A program made the position numbers and the translations under genes. From assembly GCA_964348185.1 (NCBI GenBank), contig CAYGBW010000075.1, positions 1-42,523 of the forward strand: DNA of 42,523 nt, written 5' to 3'. Numbering within the stretch: position 1 is the stretch's first letter; every line of letters starts with the position of its first letter. A model generated the notes under the pieces. That model saw only the letters and a list, made by a program, of their open reading frames with translations, did not search any database and was not told the DNA's origin. This DNA is from CAYGBW01 sp964348185. GTDB lineage: Bacteria; Desulfobacterota; BSN033; WVXP01. Below, in pieces: positions 33,488-42,523 of the stretch.

Positions 33488-36400
33488 ATGGAAAACGCAC
33501 TGAAATTCTGGAAAAAGAGCCTGATGGCTCGGCTGGTCAGCTATTTTCTGCTGGTGTCGCTGCTGACCGTCGGCCTGGTGGGTTATGTGGCTTATGTTCG
33601 AGCCACCGAAACCCTCAAACAGTCCGTATTTGACCGGCTCCAGGCCGTCGCCACGCTCAAGGAAGATGGACTCATCCGCTGGGTGGACGAGCAGCGCCGG
33701 AATCTGGTCTTTCTCGCATGGCTGCTGGAAGTGCGGGTTCAGGCCGGGACGTTGTTGAGTTCTCCAGAGTCCGACCCGGAGTATCAAGCGGCCTACACGC
33801 TCCTGAAGGAAACCCTGAAATTCGTGGTTACCAGCACCTCGGACTCAGCAGAGCTCTTCATTCTTGATCTGAAGGGCGACATTGTCCTTTCGACCGACAA
33901 AGCCCACGAAGGCCAAACCCAGGCTAAAGCCCCTTATTTCATCCGGGGGCGGTCAAGACTAACGATGCAGAACGTTTATACGTCCCCTCTCAGCGGCAAA
34001 CCAACCATCACGATTGCCACGCCGCTGTTTAACAAGCGTAAGCGGCGCGTTGGAGTGTTGGCATCCCACCTCAACCTGGCCCGCATCGACCGGATCATCC
34101 TGGAACGCAAGGGCCTCGGCGAGAGCGGCGAGACTTACCTGGTCAACGCTTCAAACGTGTTTGTATCGGCGGAAGCTCTCCGCAGTGGCCGGGAATTCCC
34201 CAGAGGCGTTCGCTCCAAGGGAATCGATACCGCTCTGAAGGGCACAGATGGCTTCGGGCTTTACCCGAACTACGCGGGTATTCCGGTGATTGGTGTGTAC
34301 CGCTGGGTCGATGAGCACGAGGTGGCCTTACTCGCTGAGATGAGCCAGGCCGAGGCCTTTGCCCCCGCTCGTCAGTTAGCCTGGACAATTTTTCTGGTCG
34401 GGTCGATCTCAGCCGGTTTGCTGGCGGCGGGGGTGTATCTGCTGGCGCGCCAGATTGCCCGACCGATTCTGGCAATTACCCACACAGCGACCCAGGTAGC
34501 AGCCGGTGACCTGACTCAATCCGCACCGGTTCTTACTGAAGATGAGGTCGGGGTGCTGGCCCGCGCCTTTAACCGGATGACCGAGCAACTGCGCTTTCTC
34601 TATGAGGGCCTGAAGAACAAGGTGGCTGAACTCAACCAGGCGCAGAGGGAATTGCAAACGTACAAGGAGCACCTGGAAGAACAGGTAGAAGAGCGCACCG
34701 CGGCTCTTACCGGAGCCAATGAACAGCTTCAGAGAGAAATCACCGAGCGCAAGCGAGCAGAAGCGGAACGGGAACGTCTCCTGGCGGCCGAGCGGACCCA
34801 GGCCCGGCGCCAGGCCGCCCTGTTCCGGCTAAGCGCAGAACTCGCCGCCACCCTCGAGGAGGCCGAGGTGTGCCGGTGTGTGGTGGACGGCCTGCACGAC
34901 ACTCTGGGCTACGATCACCTGGCGCTCTGGCTGGTGGAAGAAACCACGGGCGACCGCGTGCTGACCGCCAGCGTCGGCTTCCCAAAAAGCACGTTCCGCA
35001 TCCCGCCCGGACAGGGACTGAGCGAGCGTCCGCTCCTGGATGGCCAACTCCATTACACGCCAGACGTGAGCCAAGACCCTCGGTACGTCCCCGCCCTGGA
35101 CGGTGCCGAGGTGGATGTGCCGATCCGAATCGGCGGAAAAGTGCTCGCCGTGCTGACCGCCGAAAGCAAGGAAACCCACACATTCGGCCAGGACGATTTC
35201 GAGGTGCTCACCGCCGCCGCCCAGCAGACTGGGCTCGCCATCGAGAGGGCTCGGCTGCTCGGTGCAGAGCGGCAGCGCGCCGATGAGCTGGACGCCCTGC
35301 GCACCACCATGGCCGACATCACGGCTGAACTCGAATTGTCGGCCCTGCTGCGGGCCATCGTAGAACGCGCTGCCGGGCTGTTGGGCGTCACCGGTGGGGA
35401 ACTGGGCCTCTACGATGAGACCAGACAAGAAATCCAGATCGTTGTCAGCCATCACCTCGATAAGGACTATGTTGGCACGCGCCTCGGGCTCGGCGAAGGT
35501 GTCATGGGCCGTGTCGCCGAAACCGGCGAGTCGATGATCGTTGAAGACTACCATACGTGGGAGGGACGGTCGCGACAGTATGATGATATCCAGATAGCCG
35601 CCGTCCTGGGTGCGCCACTTAAAGCCGGCAGTCGGCTGGTCGGCGTCATCGGCCTCTCAGATATCAGCCCGGACCGGCAGTTCAGTCCCGCCGACCTGCA
35701 TCTGCTCAACCTCTTCGCGGATCAGGCGGCTATCGCCATAGAGAATGCTCGACTGTACACTTCGGCCCAAGAGGCTAGAGAAGCCGCCGAAGCCGCCAAC
35801 CAGGCTAAGAGCGCCTTTCTGGCCAATATGAGCCACGAACTCAGAACACCATTGAACGCTATCCTGGGCTATACGGAGCTGATCCTAGACAGAATTTACG
35901 GCGACGTGCCCGAGAAGATTCAGGACATTCTGGAGCGCTTGGAGAAGAGCGGGCGCCATCTCCTTGGCCTGATCAATGACGTTCTCGATCTTTCTAAGAT
36001 CGAGGCGGGACAGCTTGCCCTTTCTCTCAACGACTATTCGATGAAGGAAGTCGTTCACACGGTCTCAACCGCGGTCGAACCCTTGGCTGCGGAGAAGAAC
36101 CTCACACTGAAGGTTGAGGTATGTCCGGACATAACCTCCGCCAGGGGTGATGAAAAGCGCATCGCCCAGGTGCTCTTGAATCTCGTCGGGAACGCGATCA
36201 AATTCACCGACGACGGCGAGGTTCGGGTGGAGGTGGCAGCTTCTGACGGCACATTCCTGGTCTCCGTGTCTGACACGGGTCCTGGACTTTCGGAAGCCGA
36301 TCAGCAGAGAATCTTTGAGGAGTTCCACCAAGCCGACAGTTCGAGTACGCGGAAAAAGGGCGGAACCGGCCTCGGGCTCTCAATTGCCAAGAGGATCATC

Positions 36401-36505
36401 GAAATGCACGGGGGGCGCATCTGGGTGGAGTCCAGCCTTGGGAAAGGCTCGACGTTCTGGTTCACCCTGCCGGTTCGCGTCGAAAAGCAAACGGCCCAAA
36501 GATGA
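33488..36505 (+). CDS. Membrane sensor histidine kinase (dCache-HAMP-GAF-GAF-HisKA-HATPase)
   Basis: A 1005-residue inner-membrane kinase. A first membrane segment (about 16-37) and a second (about 298-320) enclose a periplasmic dCache-type domain. HAMP follows (RQIARPILAITHTATQVAAG...), then a coiled coil (about 375-450), two GAF domains (about 455-600 and 610-755), HisKA with H783 in NMSHELRTPLNAI, and HATPase with NLVGNAIKF, DTGPGL and GTGLGLSIAKRI. There is no attached receiver. The next gene encodes a stand-alone receiver and overlaps by four bases (ATGA). The binding protein upstream may dock on the dCache domain. GGCAGG lies shortly before ATG 33488. Confidence 0.93.
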   Translation: MENALKFWKKSLMARLVSYFLLVSLLTVGLVGYVAYVRATETLKQSVFDRLQAVATLKEDGLIRWVDEQRRNLVFLAWLLEVRVQAGTLLSSPESDPEYQAAYTLLKETLKFVVTSTSDSAELFILDLKGDIVLSTDKAHEGQTQAKAPYFIRGRSRLTMQNVYTSPLSGKPTITIATPLFNKRKRRVGVLASHLNLARIDRIILERKGLGESGETYLVNASNVFVSAEALRSGREFPRGVRSKGIDTALKGTDGFGLYPNYAGIPVIGVYRWVDEHEVALLAEMSQAEAFAPARQLAWTIFLVGSISAGLLAAGVYLLARQIARPILAITHTATQVAAGDLTQSAPVLTEDEVGVLARAFNRMTEQLRFLYEGLKNKVAELNQAQRELQTYKEHLEEQVEERTAALTGANEQLQREITERKRAEAERERLLAAERTQARRQAALFRLSAELAATLEEAEVCRCVVDGLHDTLGYDHLALWLVEETTGDRVLTASVGFPKSTFRIPPGQGLSERPLLDGQLHYTPDVSQDPRYVPALDGAEVDVPIRIGGKVLAVLTAESKETHTFGQDDFEVLTAAAQQTGLAIERARLLGAERQRADELDALRTTMADITAELELSALLRAIVERAAGLLGVTGGELGLYDETRQEIQIVVSHHLDKDYVGTRLGLGEGVMGRVAETGESMIVEDYHTWEGRSRQYDDIQIAAVLGAPLKAGSRLVGVIGLSDISPDRQFSPADLHLLNLFADQAAIAIENARLYTSAQEAREAAEAANQAKSAFLANMSHELRTPLNAILGYTELILDRIYGDVPEKIQDILERLEKSGRHLLGLINDVLDLSKIEAGQLALSLNDYSMKEVVHTVSTAVEPLAAEKNLTLKVEVCPDITSARGDEKRIAQVLLNLVGNAIKFTDDGEVRVEVAASDGTFLVSVSDTGPGLSEADQQRIFEEFHQADSSSTRKKGGTGLGLSIAKRIIEMHGGRIWVESSLGKGSTFWFTLPVRVEKQTAQR

Positions 36506-36867
36506 ACAAATCGATTCTAGTGATCGAAGACCAAGAGGATAATCGGCGTATCTTGCGCGACCTCCTCACGAGCGCCGGTTATGAGGTGATCGAGACGACC
36601 ACCGGGGAAGCGGGGGTGACCTCGGCCGAAACGCACCGGCCTGACCTGATCCTGATGGACATCGATCTGCCGGGTATCGACGGATACGAGGCCACGCGCC
36701 GGATCAAGGCCAATCCCCACCTGCGCCAGATCCCGATCATCGCGGTCACCTCGTATGGCCTGAGCGGGGACGATATCAAGGCGTTTGAGGCTGGGTGCGA
36801 TGCCTACCTCTCAAAGCCGTATAGCCCCCGTGAGCTTCTGGCCAAGATCCGTGAGTATCTGCCCTAA
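36502..36867 (+). CDS. Single-domain response regulator receiver
   Basis: A 121-residue CheY/DivK-like receiver with no output domain. Acidic pair E9-D10, phosphoacceptor D53 in LILMDIDLPG, T83 and K105 in LSKPYSPRE are all in place, so it should be phosphorylated. ATG 36502 overlaps the kinase stop. It is followed after 20 bases by a second receiver fused to a cyclase. It could act as a phosphate sink, a kinase modulator, or an intermediate in the relay. Confidence 0.92.
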   Translation: MNKSILVIEDQEDNRRILRDLLTSAGYEVIETTTGEAGVTSAETHRPDLILMDIDLPGIDGYEATRRIKANPHLRQIPIIAVTSYGLSGDDIKAFEAGCDAYLSKPYSPRELLAKIREYLP

Positions 36868-36887
36868 GTGATTGTGGAGGGGACATC

Positions 36888-38039
36888 GTGAGAACGCCAC
36901 CCCTGATCCTGATCGTCGATGACGACCCCGCGAACCTGGAGATCCTCCAGACTCGCCTCGCTGCCCACAACTACGAGGTCCTCACAGCGACAGACGGCGA
37001 AGCGGGGCTGGCCGCAGCCAGAGAGAAGCTGCCGGATCTGATTCTGTTGGACATCATGATGCCCAAGATGGATGGCATTGAGGTCTGCCGACACCTCAAA
37101 GGGGACTCATCCCTGCCGTTCATGCCGATCATCATGGTCACGGCCAAAGCCGATTCGAAGGACGTCGTCGCCGGTCTCGAGGCAGGTGGTGACGAATACT
37201 TGAGCAAGCCCGTGGATCATGCTGCGCTGGTGGCCAGGGTCAAGTCGATGCTGAGGATCAAGGCCCTCCACGACACGGTCTGTGATCAATCGGTTCGACT
37301 GGAAGCCCAGTCGGCTCAGCTTGCGGAGTGGAGCCGAACGCTCGAGCAACGGGTGGCGGAGCAACTCGCCGAACTGGAGCGAGTTGGGCGGCTAAGGCGC
37401 TTTCTCTCCCCTCAGCTTGCGGAGCTTATCGTCTCCTCGGAAAAGGAAGAAGTCCTTGAGAGCCACCGAGGGGAGATCACCGTGGTCTTCTGCGATCTCC
37501 GTGGGTTCACAGCATTCTCCGAGACCGGGGAGCCTGAGGAGGTGATGGGGGTCCTCCGAGAATACCATGCAGCCATGGGAACCCTGATCTTTCGTTTCGA
37601 GGGAACGCTGGAGCGTTTTGCCGGGGATGGGCTGATGGTGTTTTTCAACGATCCCCTGCCATGCCCGGACCCGGCGGCCCGGGCCGTCAGGATGGCAGCC
37701 GCGATGCGCGAGTGTGTAAGCGAGCTGAGTGAGAAGTGGCGAAAGCGCGGCCACCAGTTGGATTTCGGAGTGGGGATCTCCCAGGGGTACGCCACACTGG
37801 GGAAGATTGGGTTTGAGGGCCGCCTCGACTACGGGGCCATTGGAACCGTGACGAATCTAGCCTCGCGCCTTTGCGACGAGGCCCGAGCCGGACAGGTCCT
37901 GATTTGTCAGCGGGTATACACGGCGGTGGAAGAGCTGGTGGACGTCGAACCGATGGGTGAGCTGACCCTGAAGGGATTGCACCGCCCTGTCACCGCCTAC
38001 AATGTCCTTCGTCTAAAGGATGGACCGACGTCTCCTTAG
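36888..38039 (+). CDS. Response regulator with class III nucleotidyl cyclase
   Basis: A 383-residue protein: receiver (1-122; D55, T85, K107), coiled coil (about 135-170), and class III cyclase domain (about 193-350). Metal Asp D203 (FCDLRGFT) and D247 (FAGDGLM), and transition-state residues N323 and R327 (TNLASRL) are present, so catalysis is expected. The positions that select the base hold R243 and G316 in place of the usual Lys and Asp/Thr, so cAMP or cGMP cannot be decided. Start is GTG 36888 with GGAGGGG upstream. As the last gene of the operon it makes a cyclic nucleotide the likely output. Confidence 0.92.
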   Translation: MRTPPLILIVDDDPANLEILQTRLAAHNYEVLTATDGEAGLAAAREKLPDLILLDIMMPKMDGIEVCRHLKGDSSLPFMPIIMVTAKADSKDVVAGLEAGGDEYLSKPVDHAALVARVKSMLRIKALHDTVCDQSVRLEAQSAQLAEWSRTLEQRVAEQLAELERVGRLRRFLSPQLAELIVSSEKEEVLESHRGEITVVFCDLRGFTAFSETGEPEEVMGVLREYHAAMGTLIFRFEGTLERFAGDGLMVFFNDPLPCPDPAARAVRMAAAMRECVSELSEKWRKRGHQLDFGVGISQGYATLGKIGFEGRLDYGAIGTVTNLASRLCDEARAGQVLICQRVYTAVEELVDVEPMGELTLKGLHRPVTAYNVLRLKDGPTSP

Positions 38040-38289
38040 GCTGGGCTGATCATGTTCGTCCTGCAGGAATAGGCCGCCTTCGTGAGCATGCCAATTCACT
38101 AAATTCGTCCGCTCCGCCCCCCTTCCCCTCTCCGCAGCGCTTTTGCAAGATGTTTGTGTTTCATACGCGCGGACCGTTTTTTTCGAATCTTCAAAGATCC
38201 GCCTGGGGCAAAAGACTTGTCTTGACGATTCGTGCAGGTTCTCCACGGGCCTGTCCCCCCATATACTCCCGGTGGATGATCTGACTCTC

Positions 38290-39150
38290 CTAGGTTTCTG
38301 ATAGCTTTTCCTCCAAAACAGGAATCGTCTGTGGACTGAGTAGGAAACGAGCGATTCGCTTGTCGACGTCAATCTCATTTTCTTTTTGCTTTCCCCCCAG
38401 AATTGTGTTTTTCGTCTCTCTAGCGATATCTTCCTTCTGTACCGCAAAATCTAGGTCTGACAAACCTCTCACCTCATCCATGGTTCGAAGCAATTCGGTT
38501 CTGGCCTTGTTCAATTGCTCCGCACCAAGACTTGGGGACTTTAGGGCGAGTCTCTCAATAGCTCTATCCGCTATCTGATGTTTCTTGGTTTCGTATATTT
38601 TCGGTGGCATATTCCTTATCCGTTCCAGTAATCGGGTCGGACCGGCCACAGATGAAACTTGACCGATTCGTGCAGCGCCTTTTGGAGGAACAAGACACGG
38701 TCTAAAAGTCTCGATGAGATATATCTGGTTGTCTCCCAACTTGGATTTGACCTGTGCGGTTGCTTCCCGTAAGGCGTCAACATACGCTTTGCGTAACCTG
38801 AGCATAAGGTCGTTGCTGCCATGGATCCTTTTGGCCAAATCCTCTGAGACCTCTGGGATCTCTTTTCTTACTTCCTCCTTCAAATCCAAAAGGGCCTCAG
38901 TGAGACTGGAGGAATTGGCGTTTTTCCTCCCCTCCAACCTCTCCCGCAGGGATTCCAATTCCTTGGCCTTATTCAGGATGAATCTCATCTGATCCTCGGT
39001 CAGATACAGTCCATTTACCAGGTTATAGAGGGTGATCTGAGTGCGCAATTCCCTTTGTTTTTTCTCGAAGTCATCAGCGAGACACCACAATGAAGGGCTC
39101 AGGATAAGAACCCAGATTCCGATCAGTGCGATGCGATTTTTCCTTCCCAT
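38290..39150 (-). CDS. Secreted helical protein of unknown function
   Basis: A 286-residue protein with an N-terminal signal peptide (GRKNRIALIGIWVLILSP, cleaved about residue 25). The rest is mainly charged helix, with a coiled coil over about 27-110 (DFEKKQRELRTQITLYNLV, LTEDQMRFILNKAKELESL). The LTEDQ...ILNKAKE part recalls Spy/CpxP-like periplasmic proteins, but the LTxxQ repeats are not duplicated, so I do not assign it. A Cys in FRPCLVPPKG is the only one in the mature part. GGAGGTGACG lies before ATG 39150. It has no obvious operon partner and converges on the cyclase gene. Confidence 0.7.
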   Translation of the reverse strand: MGRKNRIALIGIWVLILSPSLWCLADDFEKKQRELRTQITLYNLVNGLYLTEDQMRFILNKAKELESLRERLEGRKNANSSSLTEALLDLKEEVRKEIPEVSEDLAKRIHGSNDLMLRLRKAYVDALREATAQVKSKLGDNQIYLIETFRPCLVPPKGAARIGQVSSVAGPTRLLERIRNMPPKIYETKKHQIADRAIERLALKSPSLGAEQLNKARTELLRTMDEVRGLSDLDFAVQKEDIARETKNTILGGKQKENEIDVDKRIARFLLSPQTIPVLEEKLSET

Positions 39151-39664
39151 CTTTCGTCACCTCCAGGCCATTAGACGGAGGAAAGAGGAGTTTAGTCTAC
39201 AAGGAAACGGTATTTGACTGGCGCTCAATCTGGCAATTTGAAGGAATCTCTGGGATCAAGAGGCCGGAGACAACGATGGGGAAGACGTCGCCGGATCATC
39301 AGGAATAATCTGGGGCCAAGGGAATTCCGGCAGGGGTAGGGATCTTGGTGACGCGACCGTAACCGGAGTCCCGCAGAGAAAAAAGGCGATCGTTCTTGCG
39401 ACGGGGAGGTTTTTCCTCTTGACAGGGACCTCTCAATGGGTGAGCCCTCGTCTCAACGGAGATTCATTCAAGGAATTCAAAAAAAGCTCCCAAAATCATA
39501 GGAAGGGGGTCACTTGGCTATTCAAAGGGCTTAGAGTTGACAAGAAGCGACCCCTGTCGCATAATCTCGGTTCATCGACGGGAGTCATTCAAATCGACTT
39601 AAAGCACGATACGGGTTACCATGAAGCTCCTTCCCACCAGACCTTGAGGAGACGTTGCCGAAAG
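39151..39664 (+). other. Intergenic region upstream of the phosphodiesterase gene
   Basis: About 510 bases. The frame of the next gene is open from 39419, but codons before 39665 give a hydrophilic stretch without family similarity, and the best promoter (39537-39565) lies inside it. A T-rich word TTGACA at 39420-39425 has no -10 partner. Nothing else is seen. Confidence 0.4.
39537..39565 (+). promoter_or_regulatory. Promoter of the phosphodiesterase gene
   Basis: TTGACA (39537-39542), 17 bases, CATAAT (39560-39565). A perfect -35, ideal spacing and five of six bases in the -10. Start near 39572, so translation from 39419 is excluded. Confidence 0.65.
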
Positions 39665-41512
39665 ATGTTCTTCGAGCGATATCGCTGGTCCTGGACTCAT
39701 CTACCTTGTATTGCTAGATCGGTTATCGCCTTCGAATTCTGGTTCGGCCTGATCTACGTGATCGTTCTCGCGCCGCTTTCGGGATGGCTGCTTACCAGAC
39801 TGGTGGCCTCTAGCGGGCAACTCGCCATCAGCAATTCCGATCTCCTGGCCTTTTTCCTCTCTTTCCGGGGGCTTCTTTTTTCGCTCCTGACCCTCGCCTC
39901 CGTCCTCACATTTTGGTTTGCCGAGCAGGTCGGTCTCCTCGTAATCGCCGTGGCAACCGTCCGCGGTCGGAAGGTGTCTGTCACCTTTGCCCTTTGGGAG
40001 AAAATCAAATACCTCCCGGCCCTCATACGCCTGGGATTGCTCCAGGCCCTCTTCTATGGGGCCGCATCCGTGCCATTTGCCGGGGGTGTGGCGCTGACCT
40101 ATTTCCTTCTCCTTGGGGATCGGGATATCAATTACTACTTGACGGCGCAGCCTTTTGAGTGGTGGCTCGCCCTGTCGATCGCAGGTACCCTACTGATCGC
40201 CTGTCTTTTTTCGGCGGCTTGGCTGTTTGTCCGCTGGCTATTTGCAGTCCCCGCCCTCGTCTTCGAGAACACCTCGCCCATGGGGGCCTTGAAAGAGAGC
40301 TGGAAGCGCACGGGCAGTCGATTTTGGTCCTTTGGGTTGCCCTTGGCCGTCTGGTGGCTCGTGATACTCGCCGCATCCTCGGCTACCCTATGGTTGTTAA
40401 GAACCGGAGCGGGGAAGCTACTTGCTCATGCTGGCCTGAAATTGGCGGTGATTCTACCGACGGTGGTCGTGGCGCTGGCTCTCATGGCCATTGCGGGAAT
40501 CGTCTGGTCAATTATCGGCAAGGCCATTCATGTCCTCTTGGTCGTGTGCTTTTACCTTGAGACATCCGGAGTCCCAGAGAGGCTGGACCGGTTGGCTTGG
40601 ACGCCTCCGAGAATACCTTTGACCGGTCTGAGAAGGCTGGGATGGGGTGTTACAGGCATTGCGCTGTTGGCAGCCATTGCAGCAGGAGTCGTTTTCCCGG
40701 AAGGCCTCAACATCGACCGTCAGATAGCTGTTACCGCACATCGTGGCAGTTCGCTCAAAGCCCCGGAGAACACCCTGAGTGCCCTTCGCCAGGCCGTGGC
40801 TGACGGTGCAGACTATGCTGAAATCGACGTGCAGACAACGGCGGACGGTGTGGTCGTGCTCATGCACGACGGAGATCTGATGCGCATGGCCTCTGTAGAT
40901 CGAAAGATTCAGGAAATCAACTACGACGAACTGAGGAAAATCGATATCGGAAGCTGGTTCGCACCGGAATTCAGCCATGAACGGACAGCCAAACTCCAAG
41001 AAGCGATCGAGTTTGCTCGGGGGAAGATCAGGCTGAACATCGAACTGAAATTCAATCGTCCAGACCCGGATTTAGCCGGAAAGGTAGGAAAGATCGTGCA
41101 ATCCAAGCAATTCACTACGGAATGTCTGATAACTTCGTTGAACTACGGGGAGTTGATGGAGTTCAAAAGACTCTTACCTGAGATTGACGCCGGCCTCATC
41201 GTGTTCAAGGTTGTAGGGGAGTTGCTCAGGACGGAAGCGGATTTTTTGAGCCTTCATGCTGAGCAAGCGACGCCTCGTCTCGTGAGGGATGCCCACCGTC
41301 AGGGGAAAGCGGTTCACGTTTGGACCGTCAATGACGTGGCTAACGCCCTCTCGATGATCGAGGTGGGTGTGGACAACATCATAACGGATACACCAGAACT
41401 CCTGAAGAATGTGCTTCGGGAATGGAACGATCTCTCGGACACAGAAAAAATCGCTCTCTGGTTGAGGAGACTGCTCCAAGAAGGTGATCTACCAATGCCA
41501 GGGGAGCTCTGA
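39665..41512 (+). CDS. Membrane-anchored glycerophosphodiester phosphodiesterase
   Basis: A 615-residue protein. The N-terminal 350 residues hold about six to eight membrane segments resembling the GPDPase membrane domain. The C-terminal GDPD domain (about 352-600) has the catalytic His in TAHRGSS, metal ligands in YAEIDVQTTADGVVVLMHD (Glu, Asp and second His), LNIELKFN, and the conserved VHVWTVND and GVDNIITDTPE. Family role: hydrolysis of glycerophosphodiesters to glycerol 3-phosphate and an alcohol. The membrane domain suggests action on lipids or envelope polymers. Start at ATG 39665 is inferred from the promoter and homology; GAGGAG lies 14 bases upstream, a little far. It converges on the LysM gene. 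Confidence 0.88.
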   Translation: MFFERYRWSWTHLPCIARSVIAFEFWFGLIYVIVLAPLSGWLLTRLVASSGQLAISNSDLLAFFLSFRGLLFSLLTLASVLTFWFAEQVGLLVIAVATVRGRKVSVTFALWEKIKYLPALIRLGLLQALFYGAASVPFAGGVALTYFLLLGDRDINYYLTAQPFEWWLALSIAGTLLIACLFSAAWLFVRWLFAVPALVFENTSPMGALKESWKRTGSRFWSFGLPLAVWWLVILAASSATLWLLRTGAGKLLAHAGLKLAVILPTVVVALALMAIAGIVWSIIGKAIHVLLVVCFYLETSGVPERLDRLAWTPPRIPLTGLRRLGWGVTGIALLAAIAAGVVFPEGLNIDRQIAVTAHRGSSLKAPENTLSALRQAVADGADYAEIDVQTTADGVVVLMHDGDLMRMASVDRKIQEINYDELRKIDIGSWFAPEFSHERTAKLQEAIEFARGKIRLNIELKFNRPDPDLAGKVGKIVQSKQFTTECLITSLNYGELMEFKRLLPEIDAGLIVFKVVGELLRTEADFLSLHAEQATPRLVRDAHRQGKAVHVWTVNDVANALSMIEVGVDNIITDTPELLKNVLREWNDLSDTEKIALWLRRLLQEGDLPMPGEL

Positions 41513-41550
41513 GATTTGCTCAGACTATGGCTAGTTGGCAAGATCAAAAA

Positions 41551-42523
41551 CTAAAGGACGTCCCCAAAACCCTCAGTTTGGGCGATCTTTCCGACGATCG
41601 GGATTAGCAGTTTTTGGGAGGGCACCAATGCATTAAAATCCAAATCCGCATTGTATCGTCTGATCAGCCACAACGGCACTTCAAATTCATCTCGCGAAAG
41701 GGTCCAAATGTTATCGCCGCGCTTAATCAAGTAAACTTCGACTTTTTCAACGCGATAATTCGCAAAAAAATCTTCGGTTAACTCTTTATGATACTCAAAG
41801 CGTTTTTCTTCAAATTCTTCCCGGGTGGCGCGATGCAAAGGGATTTTGATCTGCTGATCGATGTGGATCATTCTGGAATAGGAAAAACCGTTCAATTTGC
41901 GGATCTCCCAGGCGGTAACATTGAGCCACTCAGCATAGTGCCCCAACGTTTCTTCCACTTCAACTCTGATCGTACCAACGCTTTTCCCGTTCTGAGTCCA
42001 AATCCGGTCAACCGCAAGATGAGCCTGCAAAATCTGCGGATTGGATATGGGAACGTTGTCAGCGGGCTTCGCAACATCAGTTAGGGGCTCGGTTTGGAGT
42101 TCCCCAGGCGTTTCCGTGAAGGGTTCTGAAGCATCGTTCTCCCTGATTTGTTCTGGCTTTAGGCCGGCAGCTAAGGGCGCTTCCCCTTTTGAATTATCGC
42201 TTTCAACGGGATTGACCACGGATGGCGCGACGACTCTTTCTGCTTCATCAGAAAACGACTCGATTCCGGCGAGCATCGTAGGCTCGGTTGCCTTTGTATT
42301 ACTTACCGGGGATGGGGACTGTGATAATTCCTTCGATTTTAGTTCCTCATGGGGATCGGGTTTTGCGCCGGCAACAAGCGTCGGCGATTGCAATTCGGTC
42401 TTTCCTTTATCAGGCGGAATCGCGGAGGATTCGGCTATCGTTGTTTCTTCAATTTCTCGATCTGTGAGATCGGGATTCGTGGCCAGCCCCAAATCAACGG
42501 TTGGGGCATCTATCGCCCGGCCC
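41551..42523 (-). CDS. LysM-domain protein (N-terminus outside window)
   Basis: At least 324 residues; the frame is open to the window edge, so the TTG at 42492 is probably not the start. The visible N-terminal half is a low-complexity linker rich in Pro, Ser, Glu and Thr. The C-terminal half has two LysM-like modules: IRVEVEETLGHYAEWLNVTAWEI followed by NGFSYSRMIHIDQQIKIPL, and VEVYLIKRGDNIWTLSR followed by NADLDFNALVPSQKLLIPIV. LysM binds N-acetylglucosamine polymers such as peptidoglycan. The part upstream may carry an AAA or membrane domain, as in ExeA-like or FimV-like proteins, but that cannot be seen here. Confidence 0.8.
   Translation of the reverse strand, partial: GRAIDAPTVDLGLATNPDLTDREIEETTIAESSAIPPDKGKTELQSPTLVAGAKPDPHEELKSKELSQSPSPVSNTKATEPTMLAGIESFSDEAERVVAPSVVNPVESDNSKGEAPLAAGLKPEQIRENDASEPFTETPGELQTEPLTDVAKPADNVPISNPQILQAHLAVDRIWTQNGKSVGTIRVEVEETLGHYAEWLNVTAWEIRKLNGFSYSRMIHIDQQIKIPLHRATREEFEEKRFEYHKELTEDFFANYRVEKVEVYLIKRGDNIWTLSRDEFEVPLWLIRRYNADLDFNALVPSQKLLIPIVGKIAQTEGFGDVL

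Noticed and set aside
1..42523. CRISPR arrays, tRNA, rRNA, prophage or transposase genes
   Set aside because: I saw no regularly spaced repeats, no cloverleaf or rRNA sequence, and no transposase or integrase motif in any frame.

Overview
This is a bacterial chromosomal segment of moderately high GC with short intergenic gaps, clear Shine-Dalgarno sites and many ATGA/GTGA gene overlaps. The gene content (tungsten-type aldehyde ferredoxin oxidoreductase, group III alcohol dehydrogenase, alkyl-DHAP-synthase-like protein, PHP-fused PolX, several GAF/PAS kinases) fits an environmental, at least partly anaerobic bacterium of the Desulfobacterota/deltaproteobacterial type. That placement is inference; there is no rRNA marker. 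I saw no tRNA, rRNA, CRISPR array, transposase, integrase or phage gene.

Layout. (1) 1-119: 3' part of a small foldback (MITE-like) repeat. (2) 362-4307, plus strand: aldehyde ferredoxin oxidoreductase, SCP2-like protein, iron-type alcohol dehydrogenase, second SCP2-like protein. (3) 8840-4355, minus strand, convergent with (2): alkyl-DHAP-synthase-like protein, GlpD-type glycerol-3-phosphate dehydrogenase and diacylglycerol/lipid kinase behind one good promoter. (4) 9182-12046: exported VWA protein with three OmpA-type domains. (5) 13463-12166, minus: PcaD-like hydrolase and cytidine deaminase, with an inverted repeat lying over the promoter. (6) 14149-18919: sugar ABC transporter (binding protein, two permeases, ATPase) plus D-lyxose isomerase, convergent with a ROK kinase (20041-19088). 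(7) 20119-23071: repeat remnant, DUF2784 membrane protein, PolX, small acidic protein. (8) 23224-26854, minus: soluble hybrid histidine kinase and a possible GNAT-like acyltransferase. (9) 27436-30096, minus: bifunctional NAD(P)HX repair enzyme and a zinc alcohol dehydrogenase. (10) 30483-31828: isoaspartate-methyltransferase-like protein and a small Cys-rich protein. (11) 32297-38039: complete MITE-like element, then binding protein, dCache/HAMP/GAF histidine kinase, receiver, receiver-cyclase. (12) 38290-42523: secreted coiled-coil protein, membrane glycerophosphodiester phosphodiesterase, and a LysM protein that runs off the window.

How the genes may work together. The most interesting reading joins regions 2 and 3. 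AOR could reduce carboxylic acids to aldehydes, the iron ADH could reduce these to alcohols, and SCP2-fold proteins could hold lipid-like intermediates. Alkyl-DHAP synthase consumes a fatty alcohol, GlpD makes dihydroxyacetone phosphate, and the kinase acts on a lipid. Together they could be an ether-lipid supply module. The individual families are well supported; the link is inference and rests on adjacency. Region 11 looks like a ligand-to-cyclic-nucleotide relay. Region 6 looks like uptake and isomerisation of a pentose or hexose. The repeat family occurs three times, just upstream of two operons and once forming the 3' end of a gene.
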